A program made the position numbers and the translations under genes. DNA of 64,000 bases from Brevundimonas albigilva (GTDB lineage: Bacteria; Pseudomonadota; Alphaproteobacteria; Caulobacterales; Caulobacteraceae), in NCBI RefSeq assembly GCF_023503965.1, contig NZ_CP097298.1, forward strand, positions 1,257,001-1,321,000, read 5' to 3'. Positions 29,765 to 41,240 of the stretch are shown in pieces; position 1 is the first letter of the stretch; each line of letters starts with the position of its first letter. Below the pieces are notes generated by a model. It saw only the letters and a program-made list of their open reading frames with translations. It searched no databases and was not told the origin of the DNA.

Positions 29765-31455
29765 TGGCCCGCAACTGGCATCTGCCCTGGGAAGAATACG
29801 TCGAGACGCTGAAGCCGCACGAGCGGCCGATGATGCCCGGCAGCCCGGCGACCCCCGACCACCCCTGGCCCCGCCGCCTGCAGTACGCCGCGACCGGCGT
29901 GCTGGTCGCCCTGGTCGGCAGCCTGGGCAATGCGGCGGTCACCGCCAACATCCAGAACCTGCAGGGCGCGCTGGGGATCACGGCGACAGAGGCCGCCTGG
30001 CTGCCGGTCGTCTTCGTCATGACCAACGCCTGCATGAACCTGATCCTGGTCAAGTTCCGCATGCAGTACGGCCTGCGCCTGTTCACCCAGATCTTCCTGG
30101 GCGTATTCGTGCTGGTCTGCGCCGCCCACCTGCTGGTCGACAACTATGAGTCCACCCTGCTGGTCCGCGCCGTCGCCGGCATGGCGGGGGCGGGCCTGTC
30201 CAGCCTGGGCTTCCTCTACATCATCCAGGCCTTTCCCGCCGCGCACCGGCTGAAGGGGCTGATCATCGGCATCGGCCTGGCCAGCTTCGCCGTGCCGATC
30301 AGCCGCCTGGTCATGCCGACCCTGCTGGACCTGGACGGCTGGCGCGGCTTCTACATCTTCGAGTTGGGTTTCGCCCTGGTCGCCTGGGCCGCCGTCCAGG
30401 TGCTGAAGCTGCCGCCGTCCGAGCGGCTGAAGGTGTTCGACCGGCTGGACTTCGTCACCTTCGCCCTGTTCGCGCCCGGCGTCGCCCTGCTGACCGCCGT
30501 GCTGGGCCTGGGCCGCATCGTCTGGTGGACCGAGGCGGCGTGGATCGGCTGGGCCCTGGTCGGCTCCATCGTCCTGCTGACCGCCGCCCTGACCGTCGAG
30601 CACAACCGGACCAACCCGCTGATCAACACCCGCTGGCTGACCGGCGCCGACATGCTGCGCCTGTTCGGGGCCATCCTGCTGATCCGCATGGTGCTCAGCG
30701 AACAGACGTCGGGCGCCGTGGGCTTCCTGACCGTCGTGGGCCTGGGCCCGGACCAGCTGCACGGCCTGTTCGTCGTCATCCTGCTGGCCATGATCGCCGG
30801 CACCGCCGTCAGCGCCTTCACCCTGAACATGGAGAAGCTGAACAAGCCCATCGCCATCGCCCTCGGCCTCATCGCCGTCGGCGCCTTCATTGACAGCCAT
30901 GCGACGGTCCTGACCCGCCCGGCCCAGCTCTATCTCAGCCAGGCGATGATCGCCTTCGCCTCGGCCATGTTCATCGGCCCGGCGCTGATGATCGGCATTT
31001 CCCGCGTCCTGCAGCAGGGCAAACAGAACCTGATCAGCTTCATCGTCATGTTCAGCGTGCTTCAGAACGTCGGCGGCCTGGCGGGCGGCGCCCTGACCGG
31101 CACGCTGCAGATCGTGCGCGAGAAATATCACTCCAACCAGCTGGCCGCCGACATCGTCGCCTCGGATCCACAGGTGACCCAGCGCCTGGCCCAGCTGTCG
31201 GGCGCCTATTCCCACACGATCACCGACCCCGCCCTGTTGCGCGCCGAGGGCGTGGCCCTGCTCAGCCGCCAGGTGACCCAGCAGGCCAACGTCCTGGCCT
31301 ATGACGACGTGTTCCGCATCATCGCCGTGCTGGCGGCCCTGGGCTGCGCCTGGGTCACCGTCACCCATCTCAGGCCCCGTTGGCGCGCCCGCGCCGAGGC
31401 CCGTCGCACCGCTCGAACCCCCGACGCCTCCGTCGTCTCCGCCGCCGTCGACTGA
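29764..31455 (+). CDS. MFS multidrug transporter, DHA2/EmrB type
   Basis: A 563-residue inner-membrane proton antiporter with about 14 helices. Family marks are the helix-1 region (VGSLGNAAVTANIQNLQGAL), TEAAWLPVVFVMTNACMNLI after it, and LVRAVAGMAGAGLSSLGF (motif C-like). It works with the HlyD-type protein encoded next and an outer-membrane channel from elsewhere. An N-terminal ~40-residue cytoplasmic segment is typical for the DHA2 members found in Caulobacterales. Confidence 0.9.
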   Translation: MARNWHLPWEEYVETLKPHERPMMPGSPATPDHPWPRRLQYAATGVLVALVGSLGNAAVTANIQNLQGALGITATEAAWLPVVFVMTNACMNLILVKFRMQYGLRLFTQIFLGVFVLVCAAHLLVDNYESTLLVRAVAGMAGAGLSSLGFLYIIQAFPAAHRLKGLIIGIGLASFAVPISRLVMPTLLDLDGWRGFYIFELGFALVAWAAVQVLKLPPSERLKVFDRLDFVTFALFAPGVALLTAVLGLGRIVWWTEAAWIGWALVGSIVLLTAALTVEHNRTNPLINTRWLTGADMLRLFGAILLIRMVLSEQTSGAVGFLTVVGLGPDQLHGLFVVILLAMIAGTAVSAFTLNMEKLNKPIAIALGLIAVGAFIDSHATVLTRPAQLYLSQAMIAFASAMFIGPALMIGISRVLQQGKQNLISFIVMFSVLQNVGGLAGGALTGTLQIVREKYHSNQLAADIVASDPQVTQRLAQLSGAYSHTITDPALLRAEGVALLSRQVTQQANVLAYDDVFRIIAVLAALGCAWVTVTHLRPRWRARAEARRTARTPDASVVSAAVD

Positions 31456-31474
31456 AGACCCAGAAGAAACGATC

Positions 31475-32602
31475 ATGACCGACACCCCGCCCCCCATCGC
31501 CTCCCAGCCCGCGCCCCAACCGGCCGCCGCGCCTCCGCCCGCCGCCGCGCCGGCTGCGCCCGCCTCCGAGCCGAAGAAGCGCGTCCTGTGGACCGTGGTC
31601 GCCGGGGCCGTCGCCGTGCTGGGGGTGCTGCTGGTGCTCTACGCCTGGCGCCTGCCGCCCTTCACCGGCGACATCCAGCGCACCGACAACGCCTATGTCC
31701 GCGGCCAGGTCACCCTGATCAGCCCCCAGGTGAACGGCTATGTCACCGACGTCCCGGTCAAGGACTTCCAGACGGTCCAGCCCGGCCAGCTGCTGGCCCA
31801 GGTCGACGACCGCATCTACCGCCAGCGGGTCGAACAGGCCGAGGCGACCCTGCACGCCGCCGAGGCCGCCCTGGCCAACTCGGCGCAGTCCCAGGCCTCG
31901 GCGCGCGGTTCGGTGGCGCAGTACCAGGCCTCCATCGCCGGGGCCGAGGCGACCCTGGCCCGCGCCCAGGCCGACGCGAACCGCGCCCGCACGCTGAAGG
32001 AAGGCGGCTGGGTGTCCCAGGCCAATGTCGATATCGCTGAGGCGGCGCTTCGCAGCGCCCAGGCCCAGGTCGCCCAGGCCCGCGCCCAGCGCGGCATCGC
32101 CGAGACCGGCGTCGAGAGCGCCGTGGTCAACCGCGACGCCCTGGCCGCCCAGGTCGAGAACGCCCGCGCCGCCGTGCGCCTGGCCCAGATCGACCTGGCC
32201 AACACCCGCATCGTCGCCCCCCGCGCCGGCCGCCTGGGCGAGGTCGGCGTCCGCCAGGGCCAATACGTCACCGCCGGAACCCAACTGATGGGCCTGGTCC
32301 CCGACACGATCTGGGTCACCGCCAACATGAAGGAGACGCAGATGCGCGACATCCGCGTCGGCCAGCCCGTCGAACTTTCGGTCGACGCGCTAGGCGGCCA
32401 GACCCTGCGCGGTCATGTCGAGCGCATCGCGCCCGCCGCCGGCAGCGAGTTCAGCGTCATCCGCCCCGACAACGCCACCGGCAACTTCACCAAGGTGGCG
32501 CAGCGCATCCCCGTGCGCATCGCCATCGATCCGGGCCAGGCGGCGGCGGAGCGCCTGGCGCCGGGGATGTCGGTGGTGGTCAGGATCGATACGGGCGCAT
32601 GA
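31475..32602 (+). CDS. HlyD/EmrA-type membrane fusion protein
   Basis: A 375-residue adaptor. A Pro/Ala-rich cytoplasmic start is followed by one membrane helix (VAGAVAVLGVLLVLYAW, ~42-58). Then come TDNAYVRGQVTLISPQVNGY (lipoyl half, typical of EmrA), a long coiled coil with AQA/QAR repeats (~110-230), and IVAPRAGRLGEVGVRQGQYV plus a beta-barrel. ATG 31475 lies 20 bp past the MFS stop. It completes a three-gene efflux operon; no TolC gene is adjacent. Confidence 0.92.
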   Translation: MTDTPPPIASQPAPQPAAAPPPAAAPAAPASEPKKRVLWTVVAGAVAVLGVLLVLYAWRLPPFTGDIQRTDNAYVRGQVTLISPQVNGYVTDVPVKDFQTVQPGQLLAQVDDRIYRQRVEQAEATLHAAEAALANSAQSQASARGSVAQYQASIAGAEATLARAQADANRARTLKEGGWVSQANVDIAEAALRSAQAQVAQARAQRGIAETGVESAVVNRDALAAQVENARAAVRLAQIDLANTRIVAPRAGRLGEVGVRQGQYVTAGTQLMGLVPDTIWVTANMKETQMRDIRVGQPVELSVDALGGQTLRGHVERIAPAAGSEFSVIRPDNATGNFTKVAQRIPVRIAIDPGQAAAERLAPGMSVVVRIDTGA

Positions 32603-32668
32603 GGAGCCGGGGCGGTTGATCAGGGAGCACGCCCCTCACGTCACGCCTCGCAACGCGCGCGACCGGCG

Positions 32669-33067
32669 TCACGCCTTTTCGATGGCCGCCGCGATCTGGT
32701 CGGTGGAGTGCCCGGTCAGGTCCTTCGCGACCTCTCCGACCAGGCGTGACGCAGTCTCCTTGTGCCAACCCTTGCGGAGCTGACCCAGGGTCTTGGGCGC
32801 GGCGATGACGAGCAGGTGCTCGACCTTGTTGGTCAACACCCATTTGTTGAGAACTTCAGCCACGCCCATGGCGAAGCCGTCTTCGGCCTGGGTGTCGTTA
32901 TCGGGATTGGCTTCGCTGGAAATGCGGCCCGCCGCGCCAGATACGCGGTCCTCGATCGGCGGAGTCGGCACCGCCTCGAGACGGACGTCCTGCTGGCCCG
33001 TATTGCGAAACAGGGCGAGCTTTTCGCCATCAACGACGGCCACGAGGGCGTTTTGTGCAAGTTTCAT
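32669..33067 (-). CDS. Host attachment protein-family (PF10116) protein
   Basis: A 132-residue cytosolic protein: MKLAQNALVAVVDGEKLALF, DGFAMGVAEVLNKWV, LLVIAAPKTLGQLRKGWHK and KDLTGHSTDQIAAAIEKA are the family's conserved blocks. The family was named from a plant-attachment locus; the fold resembles eRF1 domain 2 and the molecular role is not established. ATG 33067 has GGAG upstream and excludes the 42-residue in-frame extension. Confidence 0.88.
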   Translation of the reverse strand: MKLAQNALVAVVDGEKLALFRNTGQQDVRLEAVPTPPIEDRVSGAAGRISSEANPDNDTQAEDGFAMGVAEVLNKWVLTNKVEHLLVIAAPKTLGQLRKGWHKETASRLVGEVAKDLTGHSTDQIAAAIEKA

Positions 33068-33200
33068 GAGTGGACTCCGTAACTGTGGCCGCCTGAAACG
33101 ATCCGCAGCCGCCGCGGTTGCCCTCAATGTCCAGATCGCCGCATCCCGACCGGATGACAAACGCCGGACCGCGGGCAAGGCGCGGGGGTCCATCCACCCC

Positions 33201-33401
33201 TCACCGCCTCCCCATCCGCGCCGCCAGCAGGTGCACCTCGTGCGCGCGCATCCGTTCGAAATTGCCCAGCCCCAGCGCCAGGGCGCGCAGGATCTCCAGG
33301 CGGCGGGTCTCCTCGGGGTGGAGGGGCAGGTCGGGTTCGGCGCGGGGGGCCAGTTCCGCGTCCATCTGGCTCACCATGTCTGAAAGGGCTCGGTCGTTCA
33401 T
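33201..33401 (-). CDS. Small hypothetical protein, 66 aa
   Basis: MNDRALSDMVSQMDAELAPR...RMRAHEVHLLAARMGRR: an alpha-helical, charged protein without a known family. ATG 33401 is chosen for the GGAGG six bases upstream. It sits between the attachment-protein gene and recN; no membrane segment. Confidence 0.6.
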   Translation of the reverse strand: MNDRALSDMVSQMDAELAPRAEPDLPLHPEETRRLEILRALALGLGNFERMRAHEVHLLAARMGRR

Positions 33402-33564
33402 CTGATCCTCCGTCGCGCCGCCGACGGGACCAGAAAGCAGAACCAGAACGAAAAGGGAACACACATCCGCGCCCGCCCTGTGGGCGACCGCTTGACGCGT
33501 GTGGATTGCAGCGCGGGGTGGAACGGGCGCCCTCTCTCCCCAGCGCGGAGGAAGAAGCCGGGCT

Positions 33565-35261
33565 CTATCCGATCAGGGCCTCGGCCGCCGCGCGGGCGGC
33601 GTCGGTGATCTCGGCGCCCGACAGCATCCGCGCGATCTCCTCGCGGCGGCGCGCGTCGTCCAGGGCGACGACGGTGGTGGCGGTCAGGCCGTCGCGGTCG
33701 GCCTTCATCACCTTCCAGTGGGCGTGGCCGCGCGCCGCCACCTGGGGGCTGTGGGTCACGACCAGCACCTGGGCGCCGCCCGACAGCCGCTGCAGCCGCG
33801 TTCCCACCGCCTCGGCCACGGCGCCGCCGACGCCCTGGTCCACCTCGTCGAAGATCATCACCGGCTGGCGCAGCTCCTGCCGGCTGGCCAGCGCCGCCTT
33901 CATGGCCAGGGCGAAGCGGGCCAACTCGCCACCGGACGCAATGGCGTCCAGCGGGCCGAAGGCGGTCCCGGCGTTGGTGGCGATCTGGAAGCGGACGGTC
34001 TCCACCCCCTCGGGGCCCCGCCGGCCTTCGATCGGCTCCAGCGCCACGCGGAAGCGCGCGCGCTCCAGCTTCAGCGGGCCCAGTTCGCCCATCACCGCCT
34101 CGGTCAACCGCTCGGCCGCCGCCTCGCGCGCCGAGGTCAGCAGGGTCGCGGCCAGGTCGTACGCCTCCAGCGCGGCGGCCGCGTCGCGCCCGGCCTGGGC
34201 CAGGGCGTCGGCCCCGTCCTCGATCAGCCGCAGCTGCTCGCGCAGACGCTGGCGCAAGGACGGCAGGGCGTCGACCGTGGTGTTCAGTTTCCGCGCCGCC
34301 GCGCGCAGCGCGAACAGCCGCTCCTCGGCCTTGTCCAGCCGGCCCGGCTCGTAGTCGAAGGCGTCGGCGGCGGCGTCCACGGCGGCGATGGCCTCGGCGG
34401 CCTCCACCATCGTGCGGTCGATGGCGTCGACGGCGGCGGACAGCTTCTGGATCACCGGGTGGTCGCCCTCGGCGCCCGCCTGGCCGGCCCGCTGGCGGGC
34501 GTGTTCGACGGCGCGCAGGGCTGCGCCCAGCTTCTGGCTCAGCTTGTCGCCGCCCAGCTGGGTGCGCGCGTCGGCCAGGTCGGCGATGGCCTTCTCGGCC
34601 GCGCCCAGCAGGGCCCGTTCGCCGGCCAGTTCCGTCTCCTCGTCGGCGCGGGGATCGAGCGCGTCCAGCTCGGCCAGGTTCAAGGCGATTTCTTCGGCCC
34701 GCGCCGCCGCATCGGCCGCCTCGGCCTTCAGCTCCGCCAGCCGCGCCTCGGCCGCCTTCAGCTTCACGGACGCCGCCGCGACCCCGTCCAGCTGGGGCTT
34801 CAGGCCGCCGTAGGCGTCCAGCAGGCCGCGGTGGGTGCGCCAGTCAGCAGGCCCACGGTCTCGTGCTGGCCGTGCACCTCGACCAGGGCGGCGCCGATCT
34901 CGCGCAGCGCCGTCACGCCCGCCGGCTGGTCGTTGACATAGGCGCGGCTGCGGCCGTCGGCCGACAACACCCGGCGCAGGATCAGCTCCCCGCCCGGCTC
35001 GATCTCGAAGCCGCGCTCCGCGATCAGCGCGATCAGGTCCGGATCGTCGGGCGCGGTGAACACCGCCGTCGCCACGGCCTGCTTCGCGCCGCTGCGCACC
35101 AGGCCCGCGTCGCCCCGCCCGCCCAGGGCCAGGCCCAGCGCGTCCAGGATGATCGACTTGCCCGCGCCCGTCTCGCCAGTCAGCACCGTCAGCCCGCCCT
35201 CGACCTCGAGGTCGAGCGCGTCGACCAGGACGACGTCGCGGATGGATAGGGCGGTCAGCAT
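33565..35261 (-). CDS. recN: DNA repair protein RecN (frameshifted)
   Basis: An SMC-like ATPase of ~565 residues acting in double-strand-break repair. Walker A is in LTGETGAGKSIILDALGLAL (~residues 27-46), followed by GRSRAYVNDQPA and VEVHGQHE. Two coiled-coil arms follow, then the C-terminal signature ASGGELARFALAMK and Walker B VMIFDEVDQGVGG with TVTHSPQ-like VVTHSPQVAA. One G missing near 34848 breaks the frame between VGLL and DWRTHRGLLDAYGG. A universally kept repair gene is unlikely to be broken, so this points to sequence error. It follows bamD, as in Caulobacter. Confidence 0.95.
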
Positions 35262-35313
35262 GGGCTCGGAACGATTCGCTTGGCTCGATCCTAGCGGGGT
35301 TCGCCCGCCGGCA

Positions 35314-36168
35314 TCAGCCCGGGATGATGCGCTGCAGCCAGCTTTCGCGCTTGGCGCCCGGCGCCGTCTCCGGCCGCTGGCCGTTTTCGGTCAGCAGGGC
35401 GTAGGCCTCGGCGTACCAGGGGCTGCCGGGGTAGTTGTAGCCCAGCACCGCGCCGTTGCGGGTCGCCTCTTCCTTCAGCCCCAGCTGCAGGTTGACCTCG
35501 ACCAGGCGGTACAGGGCCTCGGGCGTGTGCGAGGTGCGCTGGAAGTCCGGGTTGGCGATGACGGCCTTGTAGCGATTGATCGCCGCCAGCGGCTGGTTGG
35601 CGCGCTGGTAATAGCGGCCGATGTTCATCTCCTTGCCGGCCAGCTGGTCGTTGACCATGTCGATCTTGACCGCCGCGTCGGTGGCGTAGGGCGTGCCGGG
35701 ATAGCGGCGGGCCACGTCGCGCAGGCCCGTCAGGGCGGCGTTGGCGTAGCCCTGGTCGCGGCCCACGTCGGTGATCTGCTCGAAATTGCACACCGCGCGC
35801 ATATAGAAGGCGTAGGCCGCCGACGGATTGCCCGGGAACAGCTGGATGAAGCGATCGGCCGCGGCGATGGCCTCGGCGTAGTTGTTGTTCTGATAGTAGG
35901 CGTACACCTGCATCAGGATCGAACGGCGGGCCCAGTCCGAATAGGGGTGCTGGCGCTCCACCTCCTGGAAATAGTCCACCGCGTCGCTCCAGCGGTGCTG
36001 CTGAAGACGCTCGTAGCCGGTGTTGTAGAGCGCCTCGACGGGCCGCTCCTCATAGGCCAGCCGCGGCCGCTCGCGGCCCGCGCAGCCCGAGATCGTCATG
36101 GCGGCGAGCGCGGCGGCCATCAGCACCACGCCGGAACGGAACTTGGAAGCGAGCAAGGACGACCTCAT
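35314..36168 (-). CDS. bamD: Outer membrane assembly lipoprotein BamD
   Basis: A 284-residue TPR lipoprotein of the BAM complex, which folds beta-barrel proteins into the outer membrane. The lipobox is TISGC with acylated Cys29. TPR-like repeats start VEALYNTGYERLQQHRWSDA and continue with HPYSDWARRSILMQVYAYYQ, the hallmark of BamD/ComL. Length is usual. It lies just upstream of recN with a 52-bp gap, and divergent from prs. Confidence 0.94.
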   Translation of the reverse strand: MRSSLLASKFRSGVVLMAAALAAMTISGCAGRERPRLAYEERPVEALYNTGYERLQQHRWSDAVDYFQEVERQHPYSDWARRSILMQVYAYYQNNNYAEAIAAADRFIQLFPGNPSAAYAFYMRAVCNFEQITDVGRDQGYANAALTGLRDVARRYPGTPYATDAAVKIDMVNDQLAGKEMNIGRYYQRANQPLAAINRYKAVIANPDFQRTSHTPEALYRLVEVNLQLGLKEEATRNGAVLGYNYPGSPWYAEAYALLTENGQRPETAPGAKRESWLQRIIPG

Positions 36169-36331
36169 GACCAGCGCAAGGCGCGCACCCCGGCGGCCTG
36201 TGGAACAACGCGGCGATCTCTAGCACCCGTGACCGAGACGCGCCATGCCGACAAAAACGCCGTGCACGACTTGCCCCGCCCGGCCTCGCTGGTAAAGAGC
36301 GCGCCAACCGACGTCCGTCATTGGGGGTCGG

Positions 36332-37294
<963 letters not shown>

Positions 37295-37380
37295 CCTTCG
37301 AACAACCACTTTTTGCGCGTTATAAGACTTCCGTAACCCTGACGTTCCCCCGCGTCCCCGTGTAACTGGAAGCTTAGCCG

Positions 37381-38484
37381 ATGACCCAGCGTTTCGTGAG
37401 CCGCGGCCTGACCCTCGCCGCCCTCGCCGCCGTCTCCGTTCTCGCCGCCTGCGAAAGCGGTCCGTCGAAGGCCGAACTGGAGGCCCAGCGCCTGGCCGCG
37501 GAGGCCGCCGCCCGTCAACCACCGCCCATCGCGCTGAACGACGGCGTGGCCCAGGCCGCCTCCATCTACGTCGCCTATCTGCGCGAGGCGGGCACGATCC
37601 AGCCCGGCGGCTTCGACAGCGCCGAGGCTATCCAGTCCGCCCTGCGCAAGGGCGTGGCCTACGACCCGGCCCAGCTGTCGCGCGGCCTGATCGCCTATGG
37701 CGCCATCCTGGCGCTGCAATCGCCCGAGTTCGTCGCCGGCGTGCGCCAGTATGCGATCGACCCGGCCCAGCGCCAGCAGATCGTGGCCCAGATCGTGGCC
37801 GACCCCGCCTACGCCGCCACCTTCCCCGGCGCCGACGCGGCCGCGGGCCTGATCACCGACGCCATCAGCAAGGACGCCCTGGCGGTGCGCGTGATCGGCG
37901 AAGCGATCGAGCAGGACGCCTATACGATCCAGGAGCGCAGCGACCCGCGCCGTCGCTGGGCCGTCGCCCACATCCAGAATCGCGAGGAGCGGCTGGAGGG
38001 CGCCAAGACCCTTTCGGCGGCGCAGATGCTGCCGTCGGCCGAGGATTCCGCGCGGCTGCTGACCGCCGCCTCGTCCGGATCCGGCCTGGGCGTGACGCCG
38101 TCGCGCAAGGCGCCGCCCTACACCCCGGCGGTGACCCGGTCGCTGGCCATCGCCGCGCTGGCCGCCCTCGGCGCCGCCGGCGACGAGGCGCGCGCCAATA
38201 CCGAGGCGCTGACGGTGGAGACCAACAACGAGTTCTGCCTGAACATGTCCAAGCTGATGCTGTACCAGTGCCTGGCGGCTTCGCGCCCCAGCTATGAGGA
38301 CATGTTCTGCCTGGGCCGCCACGTGGTGCGCGACGTGGCCAGCTGCACCACCACCGCCGTCCTGTCGCCGATCATCACCGTGGGCGACCCGCAGGAGACG
38401 GGCGTGACGCCGGCCGCCAGCGCCGCCCAGACCGCCGTCGCCGTCACCCCGGCCCCGACGCAGACGCCCGCTCCCTCGAACTGA
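37381..38484 (+). CDS. Predicted lipoprotein of unknown function
   Basis: A 367-residue protein with a lipoprotein signal ending LAAC (Cys24). The mature part is Ala-rich with helical segments, a Cys-containing C-terminal region (NEFCLNMSKLMLYQCLAA, MFCLGRHVVRDVASC) that may form disulfides, and a disordered Thr/Pro tail. It looks like a conserved Caulobacterales envelope protein, but I do not know a function. It stands alone, 86 bp after prs, convergent with xylD. Confidence 0.8.
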   Translation: MTQRFVSRGLTLAALAAVSVLAACESGPSKAELEAQRLAAEAAARQPPPIALNDGVAQAASIYVAYLREAGTIQPGGFDSAEAIQSALRKGVAYDPAQLSRGLIAYGAILALQSPEFVAGVRQYAIDPAQRQQIVAQIVADPAYAATFPGADAAAGLITDAISKDALAVRVIGEAIEQDAYTIQERSDPRRRWAVAHIQNREERLEGAKTLSAAQMLPSAEDSARLLTAASSGSGLGVTPSRKAPPYTPAVTRSLAIAALAALGAAGDEARANTEALTVETNNEFCLNMSKLMLYQCLAASRPSYEDMFCLGRHVVRDVASCTTTAVLSPIITVGDPQETGVTPAASAAQTAVAVTPAPTQTPAPSN

Positions 38485-38502
38485 CGGGCGTCTCTCGCCC
38501 GG

Positions 38503-40287
38503 TCAGTGGTTGTCCCTCGGCAGGCCCAGGGTGTCGACGATGCGGTGGTATTTGACGGCGGGCTCCAGCACGGCGCCGGTCTCCAGCTCGCCCACCATCG
38601 ACCGCTGGATCTCCTGCCAGGGCGTCTGGGACGCCGGGTATCTGTAGCCGCCCGCCGCGTCGAAGGCCCGGCGACGTTCGGCCAGTTCTTCGGCGTCGAT
38701 CAGCACATCGACCTTTCGCGTCTTCAGGTCGATGCGCAGGCGGTCGCCGGTCTTCAGCAGGGCGATGTTCCCGCCGGTCGCTGCTTCCGGCGAGGCGTTC
38801 AGGATGGACGGGCTGCCCGAAGTGCCCGACTGGCGGCCGTCGCCGACGCATGGCAGGGCGTGCACGCCCTGCTTGATCAGGTATGCGGGCGGACGCATGT
38901 TCACCACCTCGGCCGCGCCGGGGTGGCCCACCGGCCCCGCCCCGCGCATCACCAGGATGCTGTCGGTGGTGATGGCCTCGGCCGGATCGTCGATGCGGCG
39001 GTGATAGTCCTCTGGACCGTCGAACACGACCACCGCGCCCTCGAAGGCCTCAGGGTCGGACGGATCGGACAGGTAGCGGTCGCGGAACTCGGGCGAGATC
39101 ACGCTGGTCTTCATCACCGCGCTGTCGAACACATTGCCCGACAGCACCAGGAAACCCGCGTCCTCGACCAGGGCGTCGTCGAAGGTGCGGATGACGTCGG
39201 GCAGCACGATGCCGGCGTCGCGGCAGTTGTCGCCCATCGACCGGCCGTTCACCGTCAGGGCGCCCTCGTGGATCAGGCCGTGCTTCATCAACTGGGCCAC
39301 GACCGCCGGCACGCCGCCCGCCTGGTGATAGTCCTCGCCCAGATATTTGCCCGCCGGTTGAAGGTTCACCAGCAGCGGCACCTTGTGGCCGACCGCCTCC
39401 CAGGTCTGCAGCGGCAGGTCGACGCCGGCGTGGCGCGCCAAGGCGGTCAGGTGGATGGGGGCGTTGGTCGAGCCGCCGATGGCGGAGTTGACGACGATGG
39501 CGTTCTCGAACGCCTCGCGGGTCAGGATGTCCGAAGGCTTCAGATCCTCGCGCACCATGTCGACGATGCGCAGGCCGGTCTTGTAGGCCACCTGCGGCCG
39601 CTCGCGGTAGGGCGCGGGAATGGCCGCCGATCCGGGCAGGCTCATGCCCAGGGCCTCGGCCAGGCTGTTCATGGTGCTGGCCGTGCCCATGGTGTTGCAA
39701 TAGCCGACCGAAGGCGCGGAGGTGGCGACCAGATCGATGAACTGCTCGTAGTCGATCTCGCCGGCCGCCATCATCTCGCGGGCCTTCCAGATGATGGTGC
39801 CCGAACCGACCCGCTCGCCCTTCAGCCAGCCGTTCAGCATCGGCCCGACCGACAGGGCGATGGCCGGGATGTCCACCGTCGCCGCCGCCATAAGGCAGGC
39901 CGGCGTGGTCTTGTCGCAGCCGATGGTCAGCACCACCCCGTCGATCGGATAGCCGTAAAGCAGTTCGACCAGGCCCATGTAGGCCAGGTTGCGGTCCAGG
40001 CCCGCCGTCGGGCGCTTGCCGGTTTCCTGGATCGGGTGGACGGGAAACTCCAGCGCGATCCCGCCCGCCTCGCGGACGCCTTCGCGGACCCGCTTGGCCA
40101 GCTCGATATGGTGGCGATTGCACGGCGACAGGTCCGACCCGGTCTGGGCGATGCCGATGATCGGCTTGCCTGAGCGCAGCTCCTCCAGCGTCAGGCCGTA
40201 GTTCAGATAGCGTTCCAGATAGAGCGCCGTCATGTCCGGGTTCGACGGATTGTCGAACCACGCACGGGAACGCAGAGGCTTGGTCAT
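38503..40287 (-). CDS. xylD: D-xylonate dehydratase (IlvD/EDD family)
   Basis: Converts D-xylonate to 2-keto-3-deoxy-D-xylonate, step three of the Weimberg pathway. 594 residues, as in Caulobacter XylD. Iron-sulfur cysteines are in [24 protein letters not shown] and [14 protein letters not shown]; the C-terminal part has [20 protein letters not shown], and it ends RDNH like the Caulobacter protein. Transcribed after the GntR gene across a 66-bp gap that carries a GTCTGAGT element, and separate from the xylXB(T)AC cluster 11 kb away. Confidence 0.95.
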   Translation of the reverse strand: MTKPLRSRAWFDNPSNPDMTALYLERYLNYGLTLEELRSGKPIIGIAQTGSDLSPCNRHHIELAKRVREGVREAGGIALEFPVHPIQETGKRPTAGLDRNLAYMGLVELLYGYPIDGVVLTIGCDKTTPACLMAAATVDIPAIALSVGPMLNGWLKGERVGSGTIIWKAREMMAAGEIDYEQFIDLVATSAPSVGYCNTMGTASTMNSLAEALGMSLPGSAAIPAPYRERPQVAYKTGLRIVDMVREDLKPSDILTREAFENAIVVNSAIGGSTNAPIHLTALARHAGVDLPLQTWEAVGHKVPLLVNLQPAGKYLGEDYHQAGGVPAVVAQLMKHGLIHEGALTVNGRSMGDNCRDAGIVLPDVIRTFDDALVEDAGFLVLSGNVFDSAVMKTSVISPEFRDRYLSDPSDPEAFEGAVVVFDGPEDYHRRIDDPAEAITTDSILVMRGAGPVGHPGAAEVVNMRPPAYLIKQGVHALPCVGDGRQSGTSGSPSILNASPEAATGGNIALLKTGDRLRIDLKTRKVDVLIDAEELAERRRAFDAAGGYRYPASQTPWQEIQRSMVGELETGAVLEPAVKYHRIVDTLGLPRDNH

Positions 40288-40307
40288 GAGTCACTCGGGC
40301 AAGCGAA

Positions 40308-40320
40308 GATTACTCAGACA
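40308..40320 (-). promoter_or_regulatory. GTCTGAGT element before xylD
   Basis: On the minus strand TGTCTGAGTAATC, ending 20 bases before the xylD start. One of four copies in this locus (others at 50235, 54922 and 63685). Likely a regulator or promoter site; the adjacent GntR protein is a candidate binder. Confidence 0.5.
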
Positions 40321-40353
40321 AATAGACGCCCCCGATGCGCCTTGGCAATGCCG

Positions 40354-41094
40354 CTAGCGATCCTCCAGGGCCTCGGCCGCCTGAGCGCGCGAATTGGCCA
40401 CCAGAACGTCCATCGCCTTTCGCGCGCCGCCCGCGTCTCCCGCCGCGATGGCGTCGAAGACGGCCCAGTGCTCCGGCATCGGGTCCGGCGGCAGCTTGTG
40501 CTTGCGGCCCTTGTAGAAGGTCGTCCAGCGCACGCCCGCGCCGATGGTCGAGGCGAGGCTGACCAGGGGCGCGTTGCCGGTCGCGTCCAGCACCAGCTGG
40601 TGAAAGTCGCGGTCGGCCGACTGACCGGCCTCGGTCTTCAGCCCCGCCCGCTCCATCGTCTGCAGGGCTTCGCGCATGGCCTCGATCTGGGGCCCCGTCC
40701 GGCGTTCGGCGGCCAGGGCGGCGGCGGCCGGTTCGACGATCATGCGCAGTTCGAACAGACCCTCGACCAGCGCCCGCGCGGGCTCCGCCTCGAAGAACCA
40801 GGCCAGCACGTCGGGGTCCAGCAGGTTCCAGCGGTTCATCTCGGTGACGCGCGTCCCCACCCGGGGGCGGCTCTCGACCAGCCCCTTGGCCGCCAGGATC
40901 CGCACGGCCTCGCGATAGGCGCTTCTGGACACCTGAAGCCGCTCGCTGAACTCGATTTCGTTGGTGAGGATGTCGCCGGGTTGGTGGCGGCCGGAAACGA
41001 TCTCGACGCCAAGTTGATGGGCGATGGAGCCGTGCAGCCTTTCCTTGCCCGCCTTGCGGCGACCCGGCCGCGCCTGAACTGGAGATGCTGACAT
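40354..41094 (-). CDS. FadR/GntR-family regulator
   Basis: A 246-residue transcription factor. The N-terminal winged helix shows LGVEIVSGRHQPGDILTNEI and LQVSRSAYREAVRILAAKGL (residues ~25-75); the FCD ligand domain follows, with metal-ligand-type residues in LRMIVEPAAA, DRDFHQLVLDATGN and EHWAVFDAIAAGD. Regulators of this class next to sugar-acid dehydratases usually respond to sugar acids, so xylonate or 2-keto-3-deoxyxylonate is a plausible signal. ATG 41094 has GGAAGG upstream and removes a 15-residue extension. Confidence 0.88.
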   Translation of the reverse strand: MSASPVQARPGRRKAGKERLHGSIAHQLGVEIVSGRHQPGDILTNEIEFSERLQVSRSAYREAVRILAAKGLVESRPRVGTRVTEMNRWNLLDPDVLAWFFEAEPARALVEGLFELRMIVEPAAAALAAERRTGPQIEAMREALQTMERAGLKTEAGQSADRDFHQLVLDATGNAPLVSLASTIGAGVRWTTFYKGRKHKLPPDPMPEHWAVFDAIAAGDAGGARKAMDVLVANSRAQAAEALEDR

Positions 41095-41180
41095 CGAAAC
41101 CTTCCGTGAATCGCTCACATCTAGCACGGTGCGACACAAGGCGCCGATTGACGGCTAGAGCATATCCGACCTATCGTGAA

Positions 41181-41194
41181 TGGTAGCGCTATCA
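41181..41194. promoter_or_regulatory. XylR-type operator before GH3 operon
   Basis: TGGTAGCGCTATCA, a palindrome of the LacI-family class, 46 bp upstream of the GH3 start and 87 bp from the GntR start. It matches the boxes at 50260, 51459 and 63655. Confidence 0.75.
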
Positions 41195-41240
41195 TCGCTG
41201 GACGGACGTCGGAACCGGCGGGGCACAGGGAGAGAAGATC

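Noticed and set aside
29200..31497. A 765-codon minus-strand frame opposite tetR and the MFS gene
   Set aside because: Low-complexity Gly/Gln/Asp translation typical of an antisense shadow; the plus-strand genes are clear.
38506..40173. A 555-codon plus-strand frame opposite xylD
   Set aside because: Antisense shadow; xylD has conserved Fe-S motifs throughout.
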